64,000 nt of DNA from Mactra quadrangularis (lineage: Eukaryota; Mollusca; Bivalvia; Venerida; Mactridae): the NCBI GenBank assembly GCA_025267735.1, contig CM046299.1, positions 36,470,887-36,534,886 of the forward strand. Reading direction: 5' to 3'. Shown here one piece after another: positions 59,201 through 64,000 of the stretch; the stretch's first letter is position 1; every line of letters starts with the position of its first letter. Both the position numbers and the translations under genes were made by a program. Under the pieces are notes generated by a model, which did no database searches, had not been told where the DNA came from, and worked only from the letters and a program-made list of their open reading frames with translations.

Positions 59201-61533
59201 AGGTTAGGTGCACTGGCCACTGTCACATAACCTAAATTGAGTTGACAAGATATTAAACTCAGTATAAAAAATATTTTTGGTCCTTGGACAACTGGTGTCA
59301 ATTAATCTAATCTCATTCATACTAATAATCCAAGTATGACTCAACTTTTTCTGCAGTACTTTTACAAATCATTCGAAGATATTGAAATAATGAATCCAAA
59401 CAACCTACCACAGTTTCCCATCTAAATATATTAGCATAAAAACAGATCCAGTTCTGTGTAACAAACATCCTTCCATGAACTAATATTTCTTTTTGTAAAG
59501 CACAAGAATAATCTAAAATCAAATAGAAATTATACATACAAGTCTAAATCTTCTATACATACAAGTGAATATAACTTCAAACATGAACAACTTAAGTCCA
59601 TAAAGTTGGCTGGTTAAAAAATTGGATCCAAAATACAAACTGAGTTTTTTTTATTTCCTGAATAATATAAAAAATTGGACAAATCACCCATGAAACAAAT
59701 CTAGATTCCCACCTATCAGAGCTTATAAAACATTAAACATTGTATTTTTATCTTAAGTTCAAAACCCATTAATAATATAAAACGTTGATTCTATGAACAT
59801 TTAAGGAATGAATTCATAAATACTGACTTTCATTGAAAAATAAATGTCATTTTAGTGATAGCTAATTTGCATAAGCACCGAAGGCCTTTATGCTGAAATT
59901 AGCTATCACCAAAATGACATTTATTTTTCGATGAAAGTCAGTTTCTATAAATTCATTCCTCATAATTAGAACCTTTCTGGGCGAAATTTGTCGACTGAAC
60001 CATTATTAATTGCGTTGATATCAAGAACTATATTTTAGTGCGTAAAAGCCGAATGCATTGTAATGCGGAATAATCTTGTTCGTTAACAGGTCTTTCATAC
60101 TGGCCATCGGCCATTTTGGTCTTCGCTCCGATGCAATATGTCCCAGTTTTAATGTCATTTCAGAATCAATAATGCAAAGAAATGTAAGTAAATGGATTAA
60201 TTTGTATAAAAAAGCACTACAAGGGAAAACCACGATTTTATAGCTTTAAAAAATCATGTAAACAAGTTGAAAGTTTTACGCTATTCCCATGTGTTTATCA
60301 AGGTCGAGGTCAACTATTTATAGTAAAGATAAAAGTGAAACTGAAATGTTTATTTCAGTTAACATTTATTTCTTATTTTATTTCAATATGATAATATCGG
60401 ACCATTTTTCATGTTTTCGATGATTTACTTATTTTATTGACATGCATAGCTTTTGTTTTGCATGTGACAGCGCTAAAATAGATTTTTCATTCATGAAATT
60501 AGTACCGGCATGACATAATTTAAAGTCATGAATATTAATGAATTTTCGTAGGCAACTGCATTTATACAGATATGAAAACACATTTTTTCAAGTCACGTGT
60601 TCACTTTTGACCAATCAGATTGAATCATTTCGTTTAGGTTGTAATTATTATTATATATTGTTCATCTGAGTGCTAAGTATAAGTCCTTTCTTGAAATTTT
60701 AACAAAAATATTAATATATTTTACACTAATTTTTATTAAAGGTCCATGGCAAAAAAAGTTCTTATAACTTAGATTAATCCCTTTCAAGTCCACCTCCCTC
60801 AGTACTGAGCCATTAGGATAAAAGTTCTTGCTCAAGGAAACAATGGGGTAGGTTTAGAATGGGATTAGAACCAATGTGGAGCTGGCTATCTTATGATTAC
60901 CAGTTCAACGTCATGACCACTTGGCAAAGCCTCCTCTTAAGGAAGTATTATTTATGAACAAGTGGAGAAGAAGTTGGTTCCGGTAGTATGACAAGTCTGT
61001 GTAGTTAAGTTAACTGACTAATAAAAATTGGAGAAATGCACTATTCAATGATCATTGAGTTCATTACAAAGCCAGGGCACTAGACAACTTTTGGGGGCAA
61101 GTACCCATACCTTCAGAAAGGGGAACTTTGCGTCATTTCAAGACAATATGGGGAATTTTCAGTCAACTCATAAATGTGTACAGTTATTACTCTAAACACT
61201 TCTACCACTGATTTAAATAGCTAGTATAGATAGTGAGTGTAGAATGACAAATAAAACAAATGACCTGAAGCTGTTCCTGAACTATCTTTATTCTTCTCCG
61301 TACTCATTTTTATTTCTCTAAGTTTAAATTTTGAGGGGGATTTTTATCTCAGATAGGAGGAAAAAACATGATTTTGAAAGGGGAATGGGGCCCATATTTG
61401 GCCCCAAAATATGCCAAATGAGTGCCCTGAAAGCTCTGTTTAACTTACCAACAATTAATCGTTCATCAGTTGGTACATCTTTGAATTGCCTCTTAAAATC
61501 TTCACTACGAGATTTATATGTAGGACTTAACAT
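30912..61533 (-). CDS. GRAMD1: GRAMD1/Aster family sterol-transfer protein (5' partial, 13 exons)
   Basis: Exons in transcript order: 61533-61449, 59512-59409, 54902-54726, 49848-49699, 45841-45655, 44928-44782, 43931-43614, 37266-37213, 35511-35320, 34630-34555, 34150-34034, 32404-32284 and 31037-30912. Phases match at every junction and give 617 residues plus a TGA. Layout of the visible protein: GRAM domain about 17-117, containing LSPTYK, NWICFY and LFRLWQNAL; a linker with [11 protein letters not shown]; a very acidic stretch 173-234; VASt/ASTER domain about 228-400 with [26 protein letters not shown] and WGVVK; a basic linker 408-471; one transmembrane helix about 493-510; then a short tail. 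From family knowledge, Aster proteins sit in the ER membrane, bind plasma-membrane phosphatidylserine and cholesterol through the GRAM domain and move sterol to the ER with the VASt pocket. Family order and length fit well. The initiator and N-terminal region lie beyond 64000 or in an exon I cannot see. Confidence 0.95.
31120..31285 (-). mobile_element. tRNA-like SINE fragment (minus)
   Basis: The minus strand reads GGAGCTATGGTCCAGTGGTA as head and CCCAGGTTTGAATCTCACC as a B-box region. The body is short and distinct from families 1 and 2. Confidence 0.5.
31345..31700. repeat. Three imperfect repeats containing ATCTATCATCAG
   Basis: AATATCTATCATCAG at about 31349, 31494 and 31652, followed by GGAG/GAAAGTTTCAG-type sequence and by GAGTTGTGTGCACA in the first two units. 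Period about 145-160 bp. Confidence 0.6.
31721..31820. repeat. Exact 50-bp tandem duplication
   Basis: TAATACGGTACAGACAGACG starts units at 31721 and 31771. The two 50-bp units appear identical, and a third begins TAATACGAC at 31821. Confidence 0.85.
31999..32174. mobile_element. CAGT-ended MITE, 176 bp
   Basis: Left CAGTACAAACTCTC, right in reverse complement CAGTATAAAGTCTGC, TA on both sides. The interior has TTGTTGCTCTGTAG and GTTGTTGTGCAGAG, sequence resembling the 61814 element's inner repeats. Confidence 0.65.
32284..32404 (-). CDS. GRAMD1: GRAMD1 exon L (C-terminal region)
   Basis: Acceptor TTTGTAG before 32404, donor CAT|GTATGT at 32283. Encodes [20 protein letters not shown] then [20 protein letters not shown] and H. 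The predicted helix follows the membrane anchor. Confidence 0.88.
33160..34028 (+). mobile_element. 5'-truncated LINE, 3' end of ORF2 and tail
   Basis: Open frame from 33162 to a TAG at 33669-33671. The C-terminal part has [20 protein letters not shown], a C-x2-C...H-x4-C knuckle typical of the end of non-LTR reverse transcriptase ORFs, after [13 protein letters not shown]. The 3' end has CCATAGGGTGGAAATAAAG and an (AT)n tail. No reverse transcriptase catalytic motif remains. It lies antisense in a GRAMD1 intron, and its tail stops within a few bases of the exon K donor at 34033. Confidence 0.7.
34034..34150 (-). CDS. GRAMD1: GRAMD1 exon K (transmembrane helix)
   Basis: Acceptor ATTTTCAG before 34150, donor AA|GTAAGT at 34033. 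Encodes [20 protein letters not shown] then [12 protein letters not shown]. The hydrophobic run is the ER anchor. The 3' tail of a LINE begins about 5 nt into the following intron. Confidence 0.88.
34555..34630 (-). CDS. GRAMD1: GRAMD1 exon J (pre-membrane segment)
   Basis: Acceptor ACTTATAG before 34630, donor AT|GTAAGT at 34554. Encodes [20 protein letters not shown] then RIVCF, the start of the transmembrane helix completed by exon K. Confidence 0.85.
35168..35200. repeat. (AATC)n microsatellite
   Basis: Run of ATCAATC units in intron I-J of GRAMD1's minus-strand gene. Confidence 0.8.
35320..35511 (-). CDS. GRAMD1: GRAMD1 exon I (basic linker)
   Basis: Acceptor CATTGGCAG before 35511, donor A|GTAAGT at 35319. 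Encodes [15 protein letters not shown], a [13 protein letters not shown] cluster and a Pro/Thr-rich end. Disordered and strongly basic, leading to the membrane anchor. Confidence 0.86.
35598..35912. mobile_element. hAT-like MITE with CAGGGGTGT-type ends, copy 1
   Basis: Left CAGGAGTGTTGAATTCC, right CTTGTCCACACCCCTG. Interior GACAAGT repeats. A related copy lies at 40302-40667. The 8-bp duplication is not clean (AATATGAT against ATAATAAT). Confidence 0.6.
36366..36839. mobile_element. hAT-like MITE with 8-bp target duplication
   Basis: Ends TAGGGCTGC and GCAGCCCTA-like (right CACAGCCCTA). Flanks GAAGTGAC at 36358-36365 and GTAGTGAC at 36840-36847, 7 of 8 identical. 474 bp with no transposase. 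Confidence 0.75.
37213..37266 (-). CDS. GRAMD1: GRAMD1 exon H (54-bp exon, end of VASt)
   Basis: Acceptor TATACTTCAG before 37266, donor G|GTAAGT at 37212. Encodes [18 protein letters not shown], the C-terminal helix that closes the VASt domain. Phases match exons G and I. Confidence 0.88.
37600..38034. mobile_element. Dispersed repeat of the AGTCGAGCT family
   Basis: Begins AAGAGCAGTCCACGGACAGC and GCGCTCAACTATT, ends TTCTTCGAATAGTCGAGCTA. Two internal units of CTTGGTATTTGACCT about 180 bp apart, each followed by GTTTCAAGTGAATCCCTTCA. Confidence 0.65.
38040..39880. other. GRAMD1 intron segment without genes
   Basis: AT-rich. One hairpin at 38757-38840 with arms CAATTTTTCCTC and GAGGAAAAATTG of about 31 nt, probably a small MITE. 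Nothing else supported. Confidence 0.45.
39899..40199 (+). mobile_element. tRNA-SINE, family 1, 11-bp target duplication
   Basis: Head CCCGGCTAGCTCAGTTGGTA, tail GCGTTAAATCC and (AAAC)n. Flanked by AAACTGTCAGA at 39888-39898 and 40200-40210. Confidence 0.88.
40302..40667. mobile_element. hAT-like MITE, copy 2
   Basis: Left CAGGGGTGTGGAATTCC, right GGAATTCCACACCACTG. Shares the GACAAGT and TTTTTAGATTTCACT interior with 35598-35912. Confidence 0.6.
40670..41075. repeat. Dispersed repeat, CpG-rich copy
   Basis: Aligns over about 350-400 bp with 44265-44610: shared anchors include GTAAACAGATA, ACCAATCAATGC, AAACACTATTA, TCATGAATATTAT and AATCAGATTG. This copy keeps many CpGs where the other has TpG or CpA. 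Confidence 0.7.
41225..41365 (-). mobile_element. SINE fragment (minus), related to 60780-60945
   Basis: GAGAAAGTTTCTTGCT and ATGATTACCAACTAGTCC correspond in order to blocks in the 60780 copy. Diverged. Confidence 0.4.
41988..42202. mobile_element. Harbinger-like MITE, 215 bp
   Basis: TIRs of about 35 bp: GGCCACAACAAGTTGATGAT and in reverse complement GGCCACAACAAATTGATCAT, both continuing ATGTTCTATGGATT. Flanked by TAA at 41985-41987 and 42203-42205. Inside are repeated GAGCGAGCGA blocks. The 3-bp TWA duplication fits PIF/Harbinger. Confidence 0.8.
42410..42505. repeat. Short GGCATTTTTACCT tandem repeats
   Basis: Five or so imperfect units of TATGGCATTTTTACCTCT immediately before a SINE. 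Confidence 0.65.
42520..42785 (+). mobile_element. tRNA-SINE, family 2
   Basis: B-box-like GGTTGGAATCTCACCC, body GCTGGATGCCGTAAAATGAC, tail AAACCCAGTAAAATAAATAA. Same family as 28957-29140 and 58985-59272. Confidence 0.65.
43614..43931 (-). CDS. GRAMD1: GRAMD1 exon G (core VASt/ASTER domain)
   Basis: Acceptor TATTTGTAG before 43931, donor A|GTGAGT at 43613. The largest exon: [65 protein letters not shown] and WGVVK. These are the beta-strands of the sterol-binding cup. Confidence 0.95.
44265..44610. repeat. Dispersed repeat, CpG-depleted copy
   Basis: Counterpart of 40670-41075. ATGCGTAGCT there is ATGCATAGCT here, and GAACGTGACC there is GAATGTGACA here. Confidence 0.7.
44782..44928 (-). 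CDS. GRAMD1: GRAMD1 exon F (start of VASt/ASTER domain)
   Basis: Acceptor ATTTTTAG before 44928, donor G|GTATAT at 44781. Encodes [20 protein letters not shown] then [18 protein letters not shown], matching the helix that opens the sterol-binding VASt fold. Confidence 0.92.
45307..45611 (-). mobile_element. tRNA-SINE, family 1 (minus, diverged)
   Basis: Minus-strand order head-to-tail: CCAGCTGAACTAGCTTAGTC, GTGTTTGATTCCCAGGCGGG, then GTCAGTCACTGG-like body and a GTTGCTACAGTGTTAAACC end. No clear target duplication. Confidence 0.7.
45655..45841 (-). CDS. GRAMD1: GRAMD1 exon E (acidic linker)
   Basis: Acceptor ATTCTTCAG before 45841, donor G|GTAATA at 45654. Encodes 62 residues dominated by Asp, Glu, Ser and Gly ([13 protein letters not shown] through NDQDVSEG). 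No folded domain is visible. Open frame, correct phase and position between GRAM and VASt support it. Confidence 0.85.
46758..47103. repeat. Four tandem units of 86-87 bp
   Basis: TGTAACATCATG starts units at about 46758, 46844, 46931 and 47017, each running to ACTAAAAGAAAGGATTTT. Unit identity is very high, with GCAGTGCAG/GTAGAGCAG and AAGTCC/AACTCC variants. Confidence 0.88.
47095..47404 (-). mobile_element. tRNA-SINE, family 1 (minus), 10-bp target duplication
   Basis: Minus-strand head GGCTAGCTCAGTCGGTAGCG and tail CATTAAACCCAACAAAAAAA. Flanked by CTAAAAGAAA at 47085-47094 and 47405-47414, so it inserted in the last unit of the 86-bp tandem array. Confidence 0.85.
48058..48370 (+). mobile_element. 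tRNA-SINE, family 1, 11-bp target duplication
   Basis: Head CACCCGGCTAACTCAGTCGG, tail GTGTTAAACCCAAC and AAAAC units. Flanked by TAATTCTATGG at 48047-48057 and 48371-48381. Confidence 0.87.
49275..49668. mobile_element. Possible hAT-type fragment rich in TATCRTGATA
   Basis: GGTATCACCAG on the left, TCGATGCATCGAAAATATCA on the right, with TATCATGATA blocks in both halves in opposite orientation. Boundaries uncertain. Confidence 0.35.
49699..49848 (-). CDS. GRAMD1: GRAMD1 exon D (post-GRAM linker)
   Basis: Acceptor GTATTTTAG before 49848, donor AAG|GTTTGT at 49698. Encodes [20 protein letters not shown] then [12 protein letters not shown] and a Lys/Thr-rich tail. The ELGLTSDDEDY-like box is diagnostic for the family. 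Confidence 0.92.
51573..52085 (+). mobile_element. Jockey-like LINE 3' fragments in tandem (copy A)
   Basis: The frame at 51743-51994 reads [40 protein letters not shown] and [20 protein letters not shown], the conserved end of jockey-type ORF2. The upstream segment 51573-51740 is a deleted duplicate of the same region. The 3' part has GTGCGATATGACCTTTTTGT. Non-coding relic. Confidence 0.65.
52090..52255 (+). mobile_element. Extra LINE 3' end present only in copy A
   Basis: GAAGGAAATAAATGTTTATC, GGCGTAAAATGACCTTTTTG and an (AATC)n tail. Copy B lacks this block, going straight from the first LINE tail to the ATGGCTGCC repeat. Confidence 0.5.
53084..54402. mobile_element. TA-flanked DNA transposon, 1319 bp, inserted in copy A
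   Basis: TIR CTGTATAGCGGGTATTATCT on the left and in reverse complement CTGTATAGCGGGTTATTTCT on the right, both continuing GCGGGG. Flanked by TA at 53082-53083 and 54403-54404. The empty site is preserved in copy B at about 58281, reading CCACATATCCAACC. No ORF of transposase length, so non-autonomous. Confidence 0.88.
54404..54492. repeat. (CCAA)n microsatellite, copy A
   Basis: About 88 bp of CCAA with a few CAAA interruptions, at the 3' side of the Helentron-like element. Confidence 0.9.
54726..54902 (-). CDS. GRAMD1: GRAMD1 exon C (GRAM domain C-terminal half)
   Basis: Acceptor ACTTTCAG before 54902, donor CAG|GTAAT at 54725, phase 0 both sides. Encodes [37 protein letters not shown] and [10 protein letters not shown]. 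Confidence 0.94.
54910..55840. other. GRAMD1 intron between exon C and the second Helentron-like copy, no feature
   Basis: Low-complexity AT-rich intron. I see no exon, bounded repeat or RNA gene here. Confidence 0.4.
55846..58425. mobile_element. Helentron-like composite element, copy B
   Basis: Same start ACTAGAACTGCCACCAGTGG and same 3' hairpin as copy A, same orientation, about 95% identical by eye, without the 1319-bp insertion and without the extra LINE tail. It contains the (CCAA)n run at 58282-58374. Confidence 0.6.
56945..57500 (+). mobile_element. Jockey-like LINE 3' fragments in tandem (copy B)
   Basis: The frame at 57159-57410 has [20 protein letters not shown] and the same [11 protein letters not shown] end. 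The first tandem unit is fuller than in copy A: it retains TATACCATGTGACGAGCATT, which copy A has lost. Confidence 0.65.
58985..59272 (+). mobile_element. tRNA-SINE, family 2
   Basis: TGGATCTGTAGCCCATTTGG head, GGTTCAAATCC B box, body with GGAGAAGTTGCC and CACTGGCC, tail AAACTCAGTATAAAAAA. Parallel to 42520-42785. Confidence 0.65.
59409..59512 (-). CDS. GRAMD1: GRAMD1 exon B (GRAM domain)
   Basis: Acceptor GATTTTAG before 59512, donor GTG|GTAGGT at 59408. Encodes [17 protein letters not shown] and [15 protein letters not shown], the most conserved part of the GRAM domain of Aster proteins. Confidence 0.93.
59804..59960. mobile_element. Foldback hairpin element, 157 bp
   Basis: Arms of about 70 nt: AGGAATGAATTCATAAATAC pairs with GTTTCTATAAATTCATTCCT, through AAATGTCATTTTAGTGATAG against CTATCACCAAAATGACATTT. 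The short loop contains GCACCGAAGGCC. Confidence 0.8.
60780..60945 (-). mobile_element. SINE fragment (minus)
   Basis: Minus-strand CCATTGTTTCCTTGAGCAAG then GGCTCAGTACTGAGGGAGG, the same motif order as 10985-11115. Confidence 0.5.
61449..61533 (-). CDS. GRAMD1: GRAMD1 exon A (start of GRAM domain)
   Basis: Minus-strand acceptor ATTTCAG before 61533, donor G|GTAAGT at 61448. Encodes [20 protein letters not shown] and then PTDERLIV. The first Met follows directly on an acceptor, and vertebrate relatives have sequence before LSPTYK, so it is probably internal. Confidence 0.9.
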
Positions 61534-61813
61534 CTGAAATATAAAAAAATTATATAAATATGAATTTAACTTAAAATTCTAACATAGGTACATGGGCTTT
61601 TACCCTATACTTAATGGGGCTTCATTTATATTTTTATATTGAACACATACATGGCTGTAATGATTTACCTCCTCTTTTGGAACATCAAAGCTGTTGTGTG
61701 TTGTGAGCTCTCATAATACATCTAACAATATAAATAATATATTAGCAGTAATAATACAATACCAGGTAATTGTTTTAATTTGAACATAATAATTGGTTTA
61801 AACTAGACATATA

Positions 61814-62727
61814 CAGTGTAACCTCTGCAGAGCGACTTTCGGCGGAGTTTGAAAAAACTGCTGCTCTGCAGAGGTGCTGCTCTGCAGAGGTAGACTTTTT
61901 CTACCGATCACGAAAAACGGCCGTTTCGGTACGGAAAACTGGCCGTTATCCATTCCGAAATGTAAATACAGTTATTATCGGGCGCTGATCGACAAAAGTA
62001 AAAAGTTTTGATATGATTACTTTTTTAAAAATAAATCATTATCACCGTTAGAAATTCCTAGCATGATGGTTAGTTTTACGCTCAAGAAAGCAATACACCA
62101 GCGAAATCATTTCTTTTACCGTCATAATAGTTTTTATACCTGTCTAATGGCAAATAGTATTAAGCATGAATTATCGTCGTCTTTTCGGGAGTAACTATCT
62201 GATTCGACTCTTAAACCTCAAATAACTTTAAAACTGAATTCATGTCATCGAAGATTTTAAATGATAAGTACAATAACAAATAAGTTTCATTTAGTATTGT
62301 TAACTAGCTGGACGTATGTACAACTGATACTTGATGACGTTAGCCTACCAAACAAAGCGCTCCTCATCTTAGATCCGTTCGTTGGTGTCATGGAAACCAT
62401 ATGTCACTTGTATATTAACCCCTGTTAGTCAAATGATTTAACAACATGACACTTTAGGGTAGTATTATACGATTAAGGGTATTGCTTATTGTTTAAATCT
62501 TCCGGTCATAGATAAAATCGATGATTGACATTAACCTTGCTAGACTTAGTGTCGCTGTACAGAGGTAAAGAATAACAATGGGAATTTATCTCAACGGCGT
62601 TTACCGCTCTGCGGAGGTGTCGTTCATTAGAGGTAAATCATAGTGCAAAACCGACGGGGGGAATTCTAACATGCCACTCGTCAGAGGTTGCCGCTCGTTA
62701 GAGGTGCCGTTAGCAGAGGTTATACTG
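61814..62727. mobile_element. CAGT-ended DNA transposon, 914 bp
   Basis: Left CAGTGTAACCTCTGCAGAG, right in reverse complement CAGTATAACCTCTGCTAAC, TA on both sides. Many TCTGCAGAGGT-type units lie at both ends, with CpG-rich interior. No transposase ORF. The termini fit Tc1/mariner-type (Tigger/pogo-like) elements. Confidence 0.8.
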
Positions 62728-63296
62728 TATCATTATATAATCATAGTATTCAACAAATATTGTTGTCTCTAAACCAATTTCAATACAATATTCCATAAGG
62801 AACACTATCTACAATATGTTTGCAAATATGAAACTCTTGCACACTTACTTTGAATTTTCAACCGTGGGAGCACTCTCCCACTTCTAATTTTATTTTAGTA
62901 CACATAGTAAAATATAAATACAGATTTGATATCTTAATTATTTTCCAAGCAATATTACAGGGAAAAAATATAATAATCATAAATGGAAATTTTAATTTTT
63001 TACTTTTCTTTACTTTATTTGTAGTTAATACATCTGTATGAAAAACTATTGGTGTTATACCTATAATAAATAGACAAATGGATGATACAATTAACCCTTC
63101 ATAGGAGAAGCCGAATACAGGTGGCAAAACTAACACTTTTACCAAGTTTGGTCCTCAAAACTCCCCAATGCCATAAAAAATCCCCAAAGAATGTTAAACT
63201 ATAATTCACAAAGAAAGGGCAAAATATTCAAAAAAGATTTCTTCACAACACAGTCTATGTTGTTTCTTTTTCCAAATAATTTACTGAATTATAATA

Positions 63297-63481
63297 CAGT
63301 AAAATTAGGATATAACATACTCGCTGGGCCATAGAAAAAAGGTATGTTATAACCGAGGTATGTTATATCCATATAGCATACTAAGTATGTTATATATCAG
63401 GATGAAAAATGGGCCAGAAAAAATTGTATGTTGTAACCGAGTGTATGTTATAACCGAGTATGTTATATCCGAGTTTTACTG
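63297..63481. mobile_element. CAGT-ended MITE, 185 bp
   Basis: Left CAGTAAAATTAGGATATAAC, right in reverse complement CAGTAAAACTCGGATATAAC, flanked by TA. Inside are five or so GTATGTTATA units in alternating context. Confidence 0.8.
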
Positions 63482-64000
63482 TAATGATTTCATAACACCA
63501 ATAATTTAATGATTTACTCTTTTTTTATTGGCAGTAAAGTGGGTCCATTTTCCCAAAATAAGTGAAAACTGCACTTAAATTTTCCCCACGAAAAAAGACT
63601 GAGGCCACTTCTCCAAAAATGGTGTTTTGGCCCTGAGCAAGACCGCCAAGAGGTTGTAACATGGTATATTGAGAGCATGTAATAGACAGTACATGTATTA
63701 CATAAACCAAACATAATTGTTTTCATCATAGAATGATTATCACTCTTGTACAAATATAATAATATATTCATACATTATATAACATGTTATGAATAAAACA
63801 ATAGTGTTTTGATAGATAAAGTCTTTAGGGGAAATATTGTATACCATTCATGTAATACTGTATTAAACAGACATATAAATTCTGTGTAATATTTCCACAA
63901 TGTATTTGTGATTATATAAGAATGGATAGCAGATATATTGTTTATTGTATGTAATATATTGTAGCAAGTGAAAACATCTAGATTACTGTATGATAAATGT
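63482..64000. other. Upstream GRAMD1 intron or 5' region, nothing supported
   Basis: No exon, promoter or bounded repeat seen. The missing N-terminal GRAMD1 exon was not found between 61534 and 64000. Confidence 0.4.

Noticed and set aside
61531..61533. Met of MLSPTYK as the start codon of GRAMD1
   Set aside because: It follows immediately on a good acceptor (ATTTCAG) and family members extend N-terminally, so it is more likely an internal residue. The true start was not found.
62850..62890. Donor-like AAA|GTAAGTG on the minus strand as a GRAMD1 5' exon
   Set aside because: The frame that would splice in phase to exon A does not resemble the GRAMD1 N-terminus, and no start or acceptor fits.

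Overview
The window is metazoan nuclear DNA: AT-rich, with large introns, GT-AG splice sites and no bacterial-style gene packing. The repeats point to a mollusc, most likely a bivalve. These are tRNA-headed SINEs ending in GCGTTAAACC(AAAC)n, jockey-like LINE tails, many TACATGTA palindromes, and the AGAGCTGTC...AGTCGAGCT dispersed repeat. The taxon is an inference. Only two protein-coding genes can be supported, and they converge.

Gene 1 (+ strand, 43-20217, 5' end outside the window) is a class I/II PLP-dependent aminotransferase. Eleven exons join in frame to 364 codons through the stop. The NPTG motif, the D-x-x-Y pair, the PLP lysine and the C-terminal carboxylate-binding arginine are all present.

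Gene 2 (- strand, 61533-30912, N-terminus outside the window) is a GRAMD1/Aster sterol-transfer protein. Thirteen exons join in frame to 617 residues. They encode a GRAM domain, an acidic linker, a VASt/ASTER domain, a basic linker, one transmembrane helix and a lumenal tail. The two stop codons are about 10.7 kb apart, and the space between them is filled with repeats.

The rest is mobile DNA. The most notable item is a 4.89-kb long-terminal-inverted-repeat element present twice in the same orientation within gene 1: intron 2 (1834-6722) and intron 8 (13059-17946). I found only one 1-nt difference between the copies. Each has its own 5-bp target duplication (TATAT, ATACA), so they are independent and very recent insertions. 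Each end carries an inward-facing ATG mini-exon with a splice donor, and a frame-broken C2H2 zinc-finger segment lies just inside the left end. I cannot assign the element to a known superfamily.

Other elements with readable boundaries include five tRNA-SINEs (four with 10-13 bp target duplications), TA-flanked MITEs with CAGT ends, a TA-flanked MITE built around a TTTCG/CGAAA palindrome array, a Harbinger-like MITE with TAA, a hAT-like MITE with an 8-bp duplication, and a 5'-truncated LINE. A Helentron-like element occurs twice (50467-54540 and 55846-58425). In its first copy a 1.3-kb TA-flanked transposon is inserted, and the second copy preserves the empty site. Three insertions sit within about 5-35 nt of splice sites of the host genes.
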